Positions 10,901 through 19,714 of a DNA stretch of 64,000 nucleotides are shown here, in pieces. The notes under the pieces are model-generated. The model had not been told where the DNA came from, did not search any database, and saw nothing but the letters and a program-made list of their open reading frames with translations. Position 1 is the first letter of the stretch. Each line of letters opens with the position of its first letter. The DNA comes from Gilliamella sp. WF3-4. Lineage in GTDB: Bacteria > Pseudomonadota > Gammaproteobacteria > Enterobacterales > Orbaceae. Both the position numbers and the translations under genes were made by a program. The DNA lies in the NCBI RefSeq assembly GCF_001690275.1, contig NZ_LZGW01000052.1, forward strand, positions 1 through 64,000. The letters are read 5' to 3'.

Positions 10901-11755
10901 TCTATACACTGTATTACCAGATGGATCTTGAATATCAATTTCATAACTATTGAGTGGACTAATTTTTTGCCATGACCAGCTTGGCGCTTGATGGCTATAA
11001 CGGTTAACTGGTATTGGTGCATCTGACGTTAATCCTGAAATGTCAAAAAAATTATAAGATGCATTTTGATCAACAATATATTTACTAAAATCACTATTTG
11101 GTGTAAATAAAATCGCTTGTTCTGGTTTAATAACATTTGCAGTGTCACAACCTATTTGTGTATAGTTTGAAGTTGTGCCTTGGATACCTATTGTAGCACT
11201 GCTACCTTTGCTACGTTCGCCTATCAAATAACGATATTGATACTTAATTTGATTAGAGTTTTCATAAAGAATAGCCTGAAATGTTCCCATGGGAAGATTA
11301 CTACCAAAGTAATACTGGTTAGTCCATTGAACAATTAACCTCCTATTAGGTGCCTCACCCTGAGTTTCATACTGAATAGTCCCTGTCGGCTGGCCTGCAA
11401 CATTGGTTCTTAAATCATCCCAAAACACATACAGTGTATCATTATAAGAAGGAAGACAAGAATTAATGAAGGAGCTAGTTGGGTTAGTAAATTGAATCAA
11501 ACCATTAGTTGTGACATAAAATTTATCAAAATTGCTACCATAATAGTTAAAGCTAAATCCTATTGGAAAAGGACCTGCATATTGATCGTCACCATATAAT
11601 CCAGTATTTGTAGCAGCATAACTAGAATGATAAACAAATATAGACAAAACAAAGAAAAGGATTGCATATTTATTTTTTTGTTTTATTGATTGTCTTTTTG
11701 AGGGCTTTATATTTAATTTTAAAGATAGATTTTTCCATCGTTTATAAACTTTCAT
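7994..11755 (-). CDS. Large exported Ig-like/CARDB-like protein, RHS partner
   Basis: About 1253 aa from an ATG with GGAG seven bases upstream (an ATG 12 bases earlier is possible). A basic N-terminus and hydrophobic segment end at HSSYAA, so it is exported. Residues about 55-200 resemble a nidogen-like beta domain (FPIGFSFNYYG, TNGLI, VFWDDL). Then follow several beta-sandwich modules: fibronectin/Ig-like (TIDTIKPVV, PVSNSTVKI, TPADNQVIF), CARDB-like (LYAVPNYIQTGVQQGT) and a carboxypeptidase-regulatory-like segment (GVKGATIKL). The C-terminus is Gly/Ala/Cys-rich. Likely a surface or scaffold partner of the RHS protein next to it; function unknown. Confidence 0.75.
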   Translation of the reverse strand: MKVYKRWKNLSLKLNIKPSKRQSIKQKNKYAILFFVLSIFVYHSSYAATNTGLYGDDQYAGPFPIGFSFNYYGSNFDKFYVTTNGLIQFTNPTSSFINSCLPSYNDTLYVFWDDLRTNVAGQPTGTIQYETQGEAPNRRLIVQWTNQYYFGSNLPMGTFQAILYENSNQIKYQYRYLIGERSKGSSATIGIQGTTSNYTQIGCDTANVIKPEQAILFTPNSDFSKYIVDQNASYNFFDISGLTSDAPIPVNRYSHQAPSWSWQKISPLNSYEIDIQDPSGNTVYREVVGDVGQFTFVNDLQNGQSYRARIRGSINNGGTWEMWSPLSTLVTIDTIKPVVKLKQFNRINSDTVKVIFSTYDNLSGVKSGHLQIATNQRFDTPLIDQDIQIDANSYQISNLPVKDNEVLYARLNVTDKAGNESGYTEPFAIGVTAPILIQPVSNSTVKISNLKVQGKAEEAGKVQLYLNGRMVNDPVTVDKNGYFYQVVDLKAEGNYQLTAVLNNDFGISEHSKPVSVSFKLPTPKATIITPADNQVIFAPMDIQISATDELGIDKVEVYLDDQLFSTLTKSPYQVHWPLTQQNNGKHKLTVKAINTSGKVVTIEREVMVKMEPPAPPPTAYTGKVTNINPKVSYGLQPITITGQAIYRKDNTVVANAPVKLVLKVNGFERKIAIATDDKGNFSYTFMPQENDAGIYQVAIIHPDELIMTSQASFEINRIAFNYQNYHLKAARNVAMPINMVAKASITAKNLRWVLTADNQPDGILPKGIQIKSEPIDINSGETELTMINFIADDTATEKGSIYLVALADESNDLIRGKLKIDYQLGQAMPTLYAVPNYIQTGVQQGTMLSTNIHLGNKGLAKAENVQIELLDESGNPAPNWIFIATDKTIESIAVDEQLPLQIVAQPNNKVSDGVYRFNLKIAENNNILGSIPVSISVTQSGLGIAQFDIADIYTATLDKQGNPIAGVKGATIKLQNEAVLTQQYSIISNEQGIALLENLPTGVYRYRVSAPNHTDVSGRIVIRPNTTINEHIFLEYQNINIEFGTTETEIKDVYDIELNATFNTLVPAPVVLIEPMSINLAGLQIGEEKVGELTITNYGLIEAKNVVLNLPKTDNKFKYEFFGEIPNSLLPKEKRVIAYRVTALDPNQTQSVKPEATVETMLFKSKNAASSCYLAPYLELHDSICANGDISKGNSGGYFYQYVGQCSLADFNWDWGSGTNSGSALGSPLAMPIAPGCAPEASCASAGTASGAR

Positions 11756-11790
11756 TTTTTGCTCCATTAGAGTTAAAATTTATTATTAAA

Positions 11791-12654
11791 TTATAGCGTT
11801 AGCCTACAAGGCTTAGACAAACTCTTGCCTGCATTATTAATCAAGTTTGCCTGTTGCTTCACATATTGTTGATAACCAGCTAAACCGCCTTCTAACCAAA
11901 CAACTTCGCTTGACTCAGGAAACGTTAATTTGCGTTTTAATAATTTAGTGATATGTTCATTAGGGGGGATTAATACATATTGTATAAAGGTATCATTGTT
12001 AATAATTTTATTTTTAAAAAAATGTTTTATAGCTAGATTAGATTCTTCTGATAAATTAAAATTTCTAATAGGTTTTTCAGGTAATGTATTAATATCTTGT
12101 GGCATTAAACCAATTGTAATGATCTGCCAGTTAATAGTTTTACTACCTAATAGAAATTCTTCAGGGGTTATTGTATTTGATAACTGTAGGTTTTGTTCTT
12201 TTAGCTTGGACCACGTTCTAATCCCCCCTAATAAAGCAAAAAGATGCTTATAACCTTTTTGCCTTAGCGTATTGATTGTTCGATTAATCGTTTGTTGTTC
12301 AAAACCTGTTCCAACTAATACTACTGTTTTATCATAAAGAAAATCCTTTTTTTCTAAATGATTAAGCGGGATAGTTAAAATACCTAATTGATTATCTGAG
12401 TTAAATAAGTTCGATCTAACATCTATCCATACTACATCATCTGATAAATTACGCGCCTGTTCAATGGTTAACCAAAACGTCTTATCTAATGATTCTTTAT
12501 GTTGATTAATAGGCAAATGAGTAAAAAGATCTCTATAATTTTGGATATCTTCTTGACAATTATTAATTTCATTTGCAGAAATCTGACAACAAAAAGACAA
12601 AACAGTACAAGAAAATAATAATCTATATAGCAAATTAGAATGACAAACTGACAT
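11791..12654 (-). CDS. Exported double rhodanese-fold protein lacking catalytic Cys
   Basis: About 287 aa from ATG 12654 (a TTG at 12672 is in frame). N-terminal signal peptide (LLFSCTVLSFCCQISA). Two rhodanese-like halves: the first has VVWIDVRSN and ALLGGIRTW, the second ends VVWLEGGLAGYQQY. At the active-site loop of the first half the sequence is VVLVGTGFEQQ, so the Cys of active sulfurtransferases is Gly; the second half also has no Cys in the expected loop. Probably a binding or assembly factor rather than a sulfur transferase. It sits 36 bp from the Ig-like gene, in operon order. Confidence 0.7.
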   Translation of the reverse strand: MSVCHSNLLYRLLFSCTVLSFCCQISANEINNCQEDIQNYRDLFTHLPINQHKESLDKTFWLTIEQARNLSDDVVWIDVRSNLFNSDNQLGILTIPLNHLEKKDFLYDKTVVLVGTGFEQQTINRTINTLRQKGYKHLFALLGGIRTWSKLKEQNLQLSNTITPEEFLLGSKTINWQIITIGLMPQDINTLPEKPIRNFNLSEESNLAIKHFFKNKIINNDTFIQYVLIPPNEHITKLLKRKLTFPESSEVVWLEGGLAGYQQYVKQQANLINNAGKSLSKPCRLTL

Positions 12655-12830
12655 TTTTAAAATTCTTTTCAAGTTATTTAAATAAGTTTTAACACAATTA
12701 ATTTTTATTTATTATTAAGATAGAATATAAATCTGGATATTTGTTATAAAACAAGCGACATAAGCACAACCTATATAAGTATATGTTTTACTTATATAGG
12801 TTAAGATTGATAGGGATGATCAAATAATTT

Positions 12831-14846
12831 TTATAATGGTGTTACATATACTTTGATATTTCCATCCTTAGTAGCAGACATATAGAAATTACCTGTAAAT
12901 TCATTATTTTTTCCAAGAATACCTGATTTAAACGGAATGAATATATCGGATTTAAAGCTATAATCTCTACTTACTTCTGCTTTACAAACCTTACTTTCCA
13001 AATCAAAATTTGCCTTTCCTGGGCAATAACGACTAGTCATTGCAACGCCAGAAAACTTAACCAAATAAGACTTATCCGCTTGGAAATTATAATTTTTAGG
13101 TAATAATTCATTTAATGAATATCGAAAACCTTTTATAATTGAGGTCGTGTTGGTTAATGAATTTTCCATATCAAGAGGCACTACGATCACTTTTATCGTT
13201 TCTGTTTGTTTGGCTAGTAGATAGATATTTCCTGTGAAGTGACTATCTCCATGAAGGATACCTGACTTAGAAGGGATAAAAATATCTGTCTTAAAAGCAT
13301 CTTTCTCAAAAGTATAATTCCTATTTAAATCCGTTTTGCATTTTTTAGAATTTTCATCAAAATTATTCTTTCCTGAGCAAATACGAGAAGCTATGTTACC
13401 AATAAATTCGATCATATAAGACTTATTGGCTTCAAAATAATAGTTTTCTGGTAATAATTCATTAAGTGAATATTTGGCACCTTTTGTTACTAAAAACGTG
13501 TCTACTATTGCTTTTGTTTCGTTTATATCACTCTCATATAAGGTATAACTTCCTGTACTATTAGTATCAAATAAATGAATATAATAAGACCAAGATAAAT
13601 CATCGTTACGAATTTTGGATTGCCAAATATTTTCTGCAGGTAATACCTTGCCATCAGAACGAATTACCTTATTCATCTTTTGATTGCCGAAACTTGGATC
13701 AGCTATTTTTACATAAACTTGTCCTTCCGTTTTTGGAAAAACGAGTTTTGTTTCTTTACCAACTGTAGTGAGTGTGGCATTAAGTGATTGATCTGATAGA
13801 TCTGTGTTGAATCCTTCGGATTCATATACACGAATTACATCACCATCTAATGCTAAAAAGTCTGTAATATTATCTCTATCGGGTAAATCTACTTTTACAT
13901 TATGAATCAAAGTATGCGTATTTACTGTTTTTAATAAAGATGTTACTGAGCCACCTAACGTATCAGCATGGGTAAAAGTCGCATCAAACTCCACAAATTT
14001 ACCATGCAAGCTAGTCATCATATCCCAACGCCCAACTTTAGATGAGTGCCCAGCAATATCACCAAAATCTAATAATAAACTTTTGTTGACCGCATGATCC
14101 CCCATATAGCTACCTAAAATATTGAAGTCAATCAATAAATTTTGTTTATTTTCAACAATTTTAGGTTGTGCAGAATCGATGACAGTTTTATAAGAAGTAC
14201 CATGACCTTCATTCTTAACACGTACACCTAATGTAAAAGGAATAGAGGGTTCAATTTCAGGCGTAAAGGGATCATCCCCATAAACTTCGCTTGGTATAAA
14301 ATAATCTAATGTTAATAACGGCTGAGGTTTAATTACAACATAATCAGGTGGAACTTCTACGCTTACTTCTTGTCCATTCAATGTATAAGTAACTTTAGCT
14401 CCAATATAATATAATGTATCATCAGATTGCGCCGCACCATATGCAGGAACAATTAACCAATGAGCTTCAGCTTTAGTCTTTGCTTTTATCTCACCATCAC
14501 CATTAATACTATTAATGCCAGATAATGAGTTAATGCGATAAAAAAACTTTGCATCGTTATCATTAGCATTTTGAGTTGTCGCTACTTGTTGATTATTTCT
14601 ATCAGTAAAGAGCAATTCTATACGTATATTTTTTAGTATCGAATCCTCTAGGCCATTATTAATTATCATTCGAGCATCAAATGCTTGCCGTTCAAATGAT
14701 AATTTTTGTTCTATAACTATTTTTACTTCTGCACATATCGCATCTTGCGCAAATACTAACTTGCTAGAAGTAACGCTACAGAAGAAAAAAAGTATCCATA
14801 TAAAGTACCAATAATATTTTTGTCTGCATTTTAAAAGTATGTTCAT
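12831..14846 (-). CDS. Exported beta-rich protein, first gene of the RHS operon
   Basis: 671 aa with AAGG upstream of the ATG. Signal peptide ends SSKLVFAQ. The central part looks like tandem beta-sandwich domains. The C-terminal ~220 residues hold two copies of a module with GAKYSLNELLP / GFRYSLNELLP, a C...C pair (SRICSGKNNF, SRYCPGKANF) and a closing strand (FTGN.Y). I do not recognise a family. Followed by the rhodanese gene after about 175 bp. Likely secreted or surface-exposed with the other operon products. Confidence 0.65.
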   Translation of the reverse strand: MNILLKCRQKYYWYFIWILFFFCSVTSSKLVFAQDAICAEVKIVIEQKLSFERQAFDARMIINNGLEDSILKNIRIELLFTDRNNQQVATTQNANDNDAKFFYRINSLSGINSINGDGEIKAKTKAEAHWLIVPAYGAAQSDDTLYYIGAKVTYTLNGQEVSVEVPPDYVVIKPQPLLTLDYFIPSEVYGDDPFTPEIEPSIPFTLGVRVKNEGHGTSYKTVIDSAQPKIVENKQNLLIDFNILGSYMGDHAVNKSLLLDFGDIAGHSSKVGRWDMMTSLHGKFVEFDATFTHADTLGGSVTSLLKTVNTHTLIHNVKVDLPDRDNITDFLALDGDVIRVYESEGFNTDLSDQSLNATLTTVGKETKLVFPKTEGQVYVKIADPSFGNQKMNKVIRSDGKVLPAENIWQSKIRNDDLSWSYYIHLFDTNSTGSYTLYESDINETKAIVDTFLVTKGAKYSLNELLPENYYFEANKSYMIEFIGNIASRICSGKNNFDENSKKCKTDLNRNYTFEKDAFKTDIFIPSKSGILHGDSHFTGNIYLLAKQTETIKVIVVPLDMENSLTNTTSIIKGFRYSLNELLPKNYNFQADKSYLVKFSGVAMTSRYCPGKANFDLESKVCKAEVSRDYSFKSDIFIPFKSGILGKNNEFTGNFYMSATKDGNIKVYVTPL

Positions 14847-15510
14847 TTATAATTGACCTTTTATAATATTTTTATTCTGAATGAATCCATTTATAAGCGA
14901 ATAAAATAACTTTTCCTATTTTTTATAGATTGATCTTTGAGAATCGTTTAATAAAGCTCAAGGCTTTATTTTTTATATCTATAAGCAATTAGTGTAGATA
15001 ATTAAGTAAATTAATAAACTATTACTACTAATTAACTACTGTCTAATTCTGAATCAAAATACATTGCTAGTTCACAATTTGTTATCCCTATTATCAAATG
15101 CCAATGTTTTTTTCATTAATATAAAATTAATCATTAAGCATATAGATAATCAAGAAAGATAATCTTATTTTGGTATGAAAAATAACAATTATAATAATTA
15201 ATAAGAAATGAAATTTGTAATAAGTTCTCTTGTTAGTATTTAGATGAAACATTCTTTATTTGCTTTTAAACAAAAGAATTTATAATTTTTAATGTATTAT
15301 CTTTTGACACTAAAACTAATTTAGATCTAAAAAACTAAATTCAGCTTACTTCATATCGATTTAGAGGGATTTGCTTATAATAGTGAAATAATGCAACAAC
15401 GCTAGTAATGTCAGAATTGGCGTAATGTCGTTTGTCAATAAAGGCATTCCAGATAATTGCACTGTTTATACACAAAAAAAACAAATACAATTACCCAGAG
15501 CGGTTAATTA
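14847..15510. other. AT-rich intergenic region
   Basis: About 660 bases between the RHS operon and the tail fibre assembly gene. Very AT-rich; it must hold the promoter of the RHS operon near 14850-14950 and the end of the tail operon. A 76-aa plus-strand ORF at 15425 mostly mirrors the tfa gene. I see no convincing gene or att site. Confidence 0.4.
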
Positions 15511-16119
15511 TTACAGTGGCTTTTCTGGCCAATTGGTGTCTGGCGCCGTATCAACATCAATGCGATTGAGTAAAGCTCGGTATTTTTTCCAATCCGCGTA
15601 TAACGCCTTTTCTTCATCAGTTGCAATATCAGTATCAATTGCATCTTGTAGATAATCAATTTGCATAGTAGCTTCGCTTAATAGCTGTTTTTTCTGTGCT
15701 GTTGCAACATTTACATGGTGCTGATGCTGTTTATTTTCATCTAATATCCATGCTTCACCGTTCCAAGAATCAAACTCAGAATTTGGTTTTAACAGTGTGT
15801 AATCTGTAGGAATGTCGCCAATTTCTGTTACTGTTGATTCTACGCCTGTTGTAGTTGAGTAGATTTTTTTGCCTCGGTAATCATTAAGGTAAACCCATTT
15901 GTTGTCTTGACGAACAATCGCTTTATCTTCTTTCACCGATTTCGGTGCATCTATGCATGAGTTAGCCGGCACACCGACGCCAACTTGTAAATACTGATAA
16001 CTGGCATTTTTGTATTCGCCAGTTAGCACGTCAAAATTGTAAATAACTGCATAACCTGCCTTCACTGTTAATCCATTATTATCTAAAATAGCTACTTCTG
16101 GTTGTAATTGATATTTCAT
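15511..16119 (-). CDS. Tail fibre assembly protein (Tfa, Caudovirales family)
   Basis: 202 aa. The N-terminal part (GYAVIYNFDVLTGEY) and C-terminal pattern (DYLQDAIDTDIATDEEKALY, YRALLNRID, then WPEKP) are typical of phage tail fibre assembly chaperones, which help fold or trimerise the fibre and may stay at its tip. Good ribosome binding site (AGAGGA). It is the last gene of the tail operon and lies 18 bp after its fibre gene, the usual pairing. Confidence 0.9.
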   Translation of the reverse strand: MKYQLQPEVAILDNNGLTVKAGYAVIYNFDVLTGEYKNASYQYLQVGVGVPANSCIDAPKSVKEDKAIVRQDNKWVYLNDYRGKKIYSTTTGVESTVTEIGDIPTDYTLLKPNSEFDSWNGEAWILDENKQHQHHVNVATAQKKQLLSEATMQIDYLQDAIDTDIATDEEKALYADWKKYRALLNRIDVDTAPDTNWPEKPL

Positions 16120-16137
16120 TGTAAATCCTCTTATTTG

Positions 16138-17145
16138 TTATTCAGCTTTAACTATATACATAAATGCGATGTTTCTAGGTCTGTTTTCATTAGCAACGGG
16201 AACATAACGAGATGCGTCGAATATTATTTTTTGATGAGAGCCGCCCGACCAGCTCCCTGTTTGGTATGCCCCAGAAGAGTTCATGCTAGTAGAGAACGCG
16301 CCAGTTCCGATCCCGTCGTGCTGTGCGCCCGTGATAAAAGTTTCTAACTGTCCCCAAATATTGCGAATAGCGTCATTCTGCCAACTCAAAATACCGCGAC
16401 CAGGATCAACGCCGTGACCGTTATCCCATCCGCGTATAAACTCACCCCGCAAGTCTGGTAAACGTCCGTCTGGATACGCAGCAGCTAACCTCGGAAATTG
16501 ATTTACATTGAATTGAGCACCATTACATTCAAACCAACCGACCGGCGGACGATCTTGTGGCCACGGCTGTGGGATGCCGACAGGTACTGAATTCAACCGA
16601 ACATAATCATCTAAACCGACCACGCGATCACAACCGATATACCCATCAACGCCTCCATCGGGTGTAATTAGCCACGCAAATTTATTTGTTAAATGATTAT
16701 AAACGCCGCAAACACCGTCGTTTCTCATCACTATGTGATAGCTATGATTCGGCGAAAATACAATAGATTCGTTATTATTCGATGTAAATTTATCAGTTAC
16801 ATTTGATAAGTTGTTATGATTTTCAGTTGCTAAATCGTTAACTTTTTTTACAGCCAACGGTGTTGCTGCTTCTGTTTCTGATGTGCTGTTAGTTGATGAG
16901 TTAAGCTTTACGCTACCTTTTTCGACAAATTCCTTAATGGCTGTAGCGAGTTGATCGTGCTTTGATTTATCAAGCTTAATACCTGCTGACTCAATCGCAT
17001 TAGCAATTTCTTCTTGAATAGCATCACAATAAAGATAGTCTAATTGCGTTGCTGGTGTGCCAGTTTGTGGGTTACCACGGGTAAAGCCATTTTTTCCTTG
17101 CCCAAATTTATCTTTTTGGGCGGTGGCTGTATCAATTCTATGCAT
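16138..17145 (-). CDS. Tail fibre with tail collar domain
   Basis: 335 aa. The N-terminal ~80 residues (MHRIDTATAQKDKFGQG, TPATQLDYLYCDAIQEEIAN) match the baseplate-attachment end of P2/Mu-like fibres. Residues about 195-270 are a phage tail collar domain (GWFECNGAQFN, YPDGRLPDLRGEFIRGW). The C-terminal end (NRPRNIAFMYIVKA) is the usual fibre terminus. It determines which cells the particle binds. The start overlaps the stop of the gp48-like gene by 8 bases. Confidence 0.9.
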   Translation of the reverse strand: MHRIDTATAQKDKFGQGKNGFTRGNPQTGTPATQLDYLYCDAIQEEIANAIESAGIKLDKSKHDQLATAIKEFVEKGSVKLNSSTNSTSETEAATPLAVKKVNDLATENHNNLSNVTDKFTSNNNESIVFSPNHSYHIVMRNDGVCGVYNHLTNKFAWLITPDGGVDGYIGCDRVVGLDDYVRLNSVPVGIPQPWPQDRPPVGWFECNGAQFNVNQFPRLAAAYPDGRLPDLRGEFIRGWDNGHGVDPGRGILSWQNDAIRNIWGQLETFITGAQHDGIGTGAFSTSMNSSGAYQTGSWSGGSHQKIIFDASRYVPVANENRPRNIAFMYIVKAE

Positions 17146-17728
17146 TTGTTACTCCGTATTTAAAAATTACATAAGTGTGTGATGGGCATAATTTATTAAT
17201 TATGCATTCGATTTGTTTATCACCCCACTTTCTCAAAGATGAATCACATTCATCGTTACAAGTCATTTCTGTGATTTGATAATTGTGAGGGATATTTACT
17301 ATCCAGTAAAAACGCCACTCCTCATCATATAGATAATCGTCACATGTTGATTCACAAGTAAATATATCATTGTTGTAGTTTGTAATAGTGGCATCTGTAT
17401 AGCCGTTGGCTTTTAAGACTTGTAGAAAAAATGCTTTACTTATGCCGCCGACCAAATTTATTTTTGAATCCAAACGGTTACGCCGAGTAGTTAACGTTTG
17501 AACCTCCGACGGGTAACAACTATCGGGTAATCCACATATTTGCTCATATCTATCTATCAGCTCTGTCGTCGTCTTGGGGTTAACCTCTTGCATTAAATCA
17601 TCTAATCTAGCGTGAGTTTTTGATAATGTTAATGCCAGTGATAGCAGTATTGGCTCTGATTTATTCCACGCAGGGCCATAGGGCAATAAGTGCCCTACCA
17701 TATTTCGGTATTGTTTGTCTAAATCCAT
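17138..17728 (-). CDS. Baseplate protein, YmfQ/DUF2313 family (Mu gp48-like)
   Basis: 196 aa. The opening (LLPYGPAWN) and the LDDLMQEVNPKTTTELIDRYE segment are typical of DUF2313/YmfQ baseplate wedge proteins. In Mu this gene follows gp47 and precedes the fibre gene, as here. The start overlaps the end of gp47 by 10 bases, indicating translational coupling. Confidence 0.9.
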   Translation of the reverse strand: MDLDKQYRNMVGHLLPYGPAWNKSEPILLSLALTLSKTHARLDDLMQEVNPKTTTELIDRYEQICGLPDSCYPSEVQTLTTRRNRLDSKINLVGGISKAFFLQVLKANGYTDATITNYNNDIFTCESTCDDYLYDEEWRFYWIVNIPHNYQITEMTCNDECDSSLRKWGDKQIECIINKLCPSHTYVIFKYGVTNA

Positions 17729-18786
17729 TCAATCCCTCCAAAAGCAGCCACTTGATTTTTTTCTATAAAAATATCTTTGTCGGGATAAACTAATTCATGG
17801 GCATATTCACCAAATGATGCGCTTATCACTTCGCTAATACGCGACCTAAATAACGTTGTTTGTGGATTGCCTTCTCTTAATAAAAATGACTTCAATTCGG
17901 CTTCTATTTGATAGCGAATTTCTGGATTATCAGGGGTGACCATAATTTTAAAATTAATGGGTTTGGGTGCAGGAGAAAAAACGAGCAGCATGGCGCCAGC
18001 AACCGGTGCGAGTGGTTCAATATGTTTTTTTATATTTTCAATAGTTGTACTATCTAAAATTGGGTTAACCGGATCGCTATTTGCCACCATTACGCCAACG
18101 CTACCCGCCCCCGCCCAATGGCGGTAACACCAAGCTCGTGTAACACCATGAACCTCTTTTGCCCACTGTACATAATCTTGATCGGCTCCGCTTTGAGGCG
18201 TGTAATACCATCTGGCTATAACACGTTTTCTGAAAGATTCTAAATCTTCAATATCGGCACCTGATTCTATTGAATCGGCAAAACATGTTGATGATAGACC
18301 TGTAACAGGGGTAATCAGTGACATTTTAGTGCCATCATCACAATTGCCTTTTTTGCCTACCTCATCACAAATAACAGGCACTCTTAAAACGTTATTTGTA
18401 GATGTTATTGTTTCAGTAACTGTATACAGGCTCTGATCTATCTGGCGCCTGATTTTTTGACCTTTTGTGATAGTTATTCCATCAGATATTTCATCAAATC
18501 GAACATAGCCAGCTGCTGGAATTGGCTGTTTTCTATAGCAACGCTTCATATTGCCATGTCGAATTAACCAATTTTCGTCTGCTTGATCGGGTAAAATATT
18601 TTTAGCCATGTTTTCAATGTAGCCTAATAATACATGGGTAGCCCCTGCTATCACTCGTCCATAAACTTCTGGATCATTGCGCCGTAATGAAATTAATTCA
18701 TCATCGACGGCTAGGCGCGCATATAAATCATTGCGTATTGTTGTGATTAAATCGGGTAAGGTTGGTCTTGAAAATCCACTAGACAT
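17719..18786 (-). CDS. Baseplate J-like protein (Mu gp47-like)
   Basis: About 355 aa from the ATG inside ATGTCTAG, where it overlaps the gp46 stop by eight bases and has GGAG upstream; the longer ORF to 18834 is not needed. It has the Baseplate_J pattern: RPTLPDLITTIRND near the N-terminus, ESFRKRVIARWYYTPQSGADQDYVQWAKEV centrally split by a Gly-rich loop, and a C-terminal acidic/helical part. It forms the baseplate wedge core of contractile tails. Confidence 0.92.
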   Translation of the reverse strand: MSSGFSRPTLPDLITTIRNDLYARLAVDDELISLRRNDPEVYGRVIAGATHVLLGYIENMAKNILPDQADENWLIRHGNMKRCYRKQPIPAAGYVRFDEISDGITITKGQKIRRQIDQSLYTVTETITSTNNVLRVPVICDEVGKKGNCDDGTKMSLITPVTGLSSTCFADSIESGADIEDLESFRKRVIARWYYTPQSGADQDYVQWAKEVHGVTRAWCYRHWAGAGSVGVMVANSDPVNPILDSTTIENIKKHIEPLAPVAGAMLLVFSPAPKPINFKIMVTPDNPEIRYQIEAELKSFLLREGNPQTTLFRSRISEVISASFGEYAHELVYPDKDIFIEKNQVAAFGGIEWI

Positions 18787-19192
18787 TAATATCACTCCAT
18801 AAGTTGTCAAACTTGAATTCTTCACTGCTGCCATCGTTTTTATAAATATTGATGGTTGCCACTAAAACGGTTAAATCGGTTCGCTTTACTGAAACATCAA
18901 TACGTGATGCCAGCCCGTCATCAATCATCCACTGCACCGCCTCTTTTATATAAATTTTTGCAAAATTGGCAGTTTGATTGGTTAATTTTGAGCGAGACAA
19001 TAAATAAAGGCGTGATCCAATTTTGTCATTTGCTATACTAGGGTATGAATCGCCCCACCAACCAAAGGGGTGTTTTGAATCATCACTGGTGTTTTTGCGT
19101 CGCCATGTGAATAGCGAAATGATTAAGGCTCGGTACAGTGGTTTTGTATGTGATGACATTGACATCAGTTTGTCATTAATGTTTATAAACAT
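18779..19192 (-). CDS. Baseplate wedge protein, GP46 family (gpW/gp25-like)
   Basis: 137 aa. The block GWWGDSYP...IGSRLYLLSRSKLT with EAVQWMIDDGLASRIDV is diagnostic of Mu GP46. It is the small lysozyme-like wedge protein next to the sheath initiation site. The N-terminal ~20 residues (MFININDKLMSMSS) are less typical; an inner ATG could be the real start. The upstream side is invaded by an opposite-strand pseudogene (19223-19696). Confidence 0.85.
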   Translation of the reverse strand: MFININDKLMSMSSHTKPLYRALIISLFTWRRKNTSDDSKHPFGWWGDSYPSIANDKIGSRLYLLSRSKLTNQTANFAKIYIKEAVQWMIDDGLASRIDVSVKRTDLTVLVATINIYKNDGSSEEFKFDNLWSDINV

Positions 19193-19222
19193 GTTACTAA
19201 CTCACAGAATAAGGAATAAAAA

Positions 19223-19696
19223 ATGAAAAAATTATCTTTATTAGCTTTGGTTTTATTAGCAAGTTCAGCAAGTACGGAGTAAAAAGAACTGCCATAAACC
19301 GCTAAACAGTTTGATAAAGGCATAAAAAAATACTTCAAAACATTTCCACAGTGCGCAGAAATAAAAATAGATGAGTTGCTTTTATTCAATGATGGTGCAA
19401 ATGGTTATCAAGAATTTCAATTAGGTAATCTCACGTTTGCCGTCATGTTAAACATTGACGAAAAAGATAAGCTCACTAATATTCAAATAATATCATCTGG
19501 TAATGCTAAAAATGAGCAAGCACGACAAGGTATGTTATGCTCAACTTATGCAGTAATGAGGATGTTACAACCTAAACTAGCATCTAAAAACGACGCATTA
19601 AAACAGGCGGGTCACCTGTGGGTGCTAGCAAAAGGTGCCCTGTTTGAAATGGCGTATTATTTTGACAATAATAAAGGCGCAATTTGCCCTATTTGA
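19223..19696 (+). pseudogene. Broken exported-protein gene inserted in the tail operon
   Basis: Reads MKKLSLLALVLLASSASTE then TAA (19280), a second TAA at 19295, and then stays open as KQFDKGIKKYFKTFPQCAEI and on to GAICPI at 19696. A good ribosome binding site (AAGGAATAA) precedes the ATG. The product would be a secreted ~155-aa protein with a signal peptide. It runs against the tail genes, between gp45 and gp46, the typical placement of a phage moron. Two stops in the same short stretch indicate inactivation; the 106-aa remainder from 19376 is probably not expressed. Confidence 0.7.
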
Positions 19697-19714
19697 ATTA
19701 AACGTTTATACAAA

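Noticed and set aside
14847-15510. attL/attR repeats bounding the phage-derived region
   Set aside because: I compared the edges near 15.4 kb and 40-40.6 kb by eye and found no convincing direct repeat; the region may be fixed in the chromosome.
18787-18834. Longer start of the baseplate J gene at 18834
   Set aside because: The inner ATG overlapping the gp46 stop has a proper ribosome binding site and yields the family N-terminus; the extra residues are gp46 codons in another frame.
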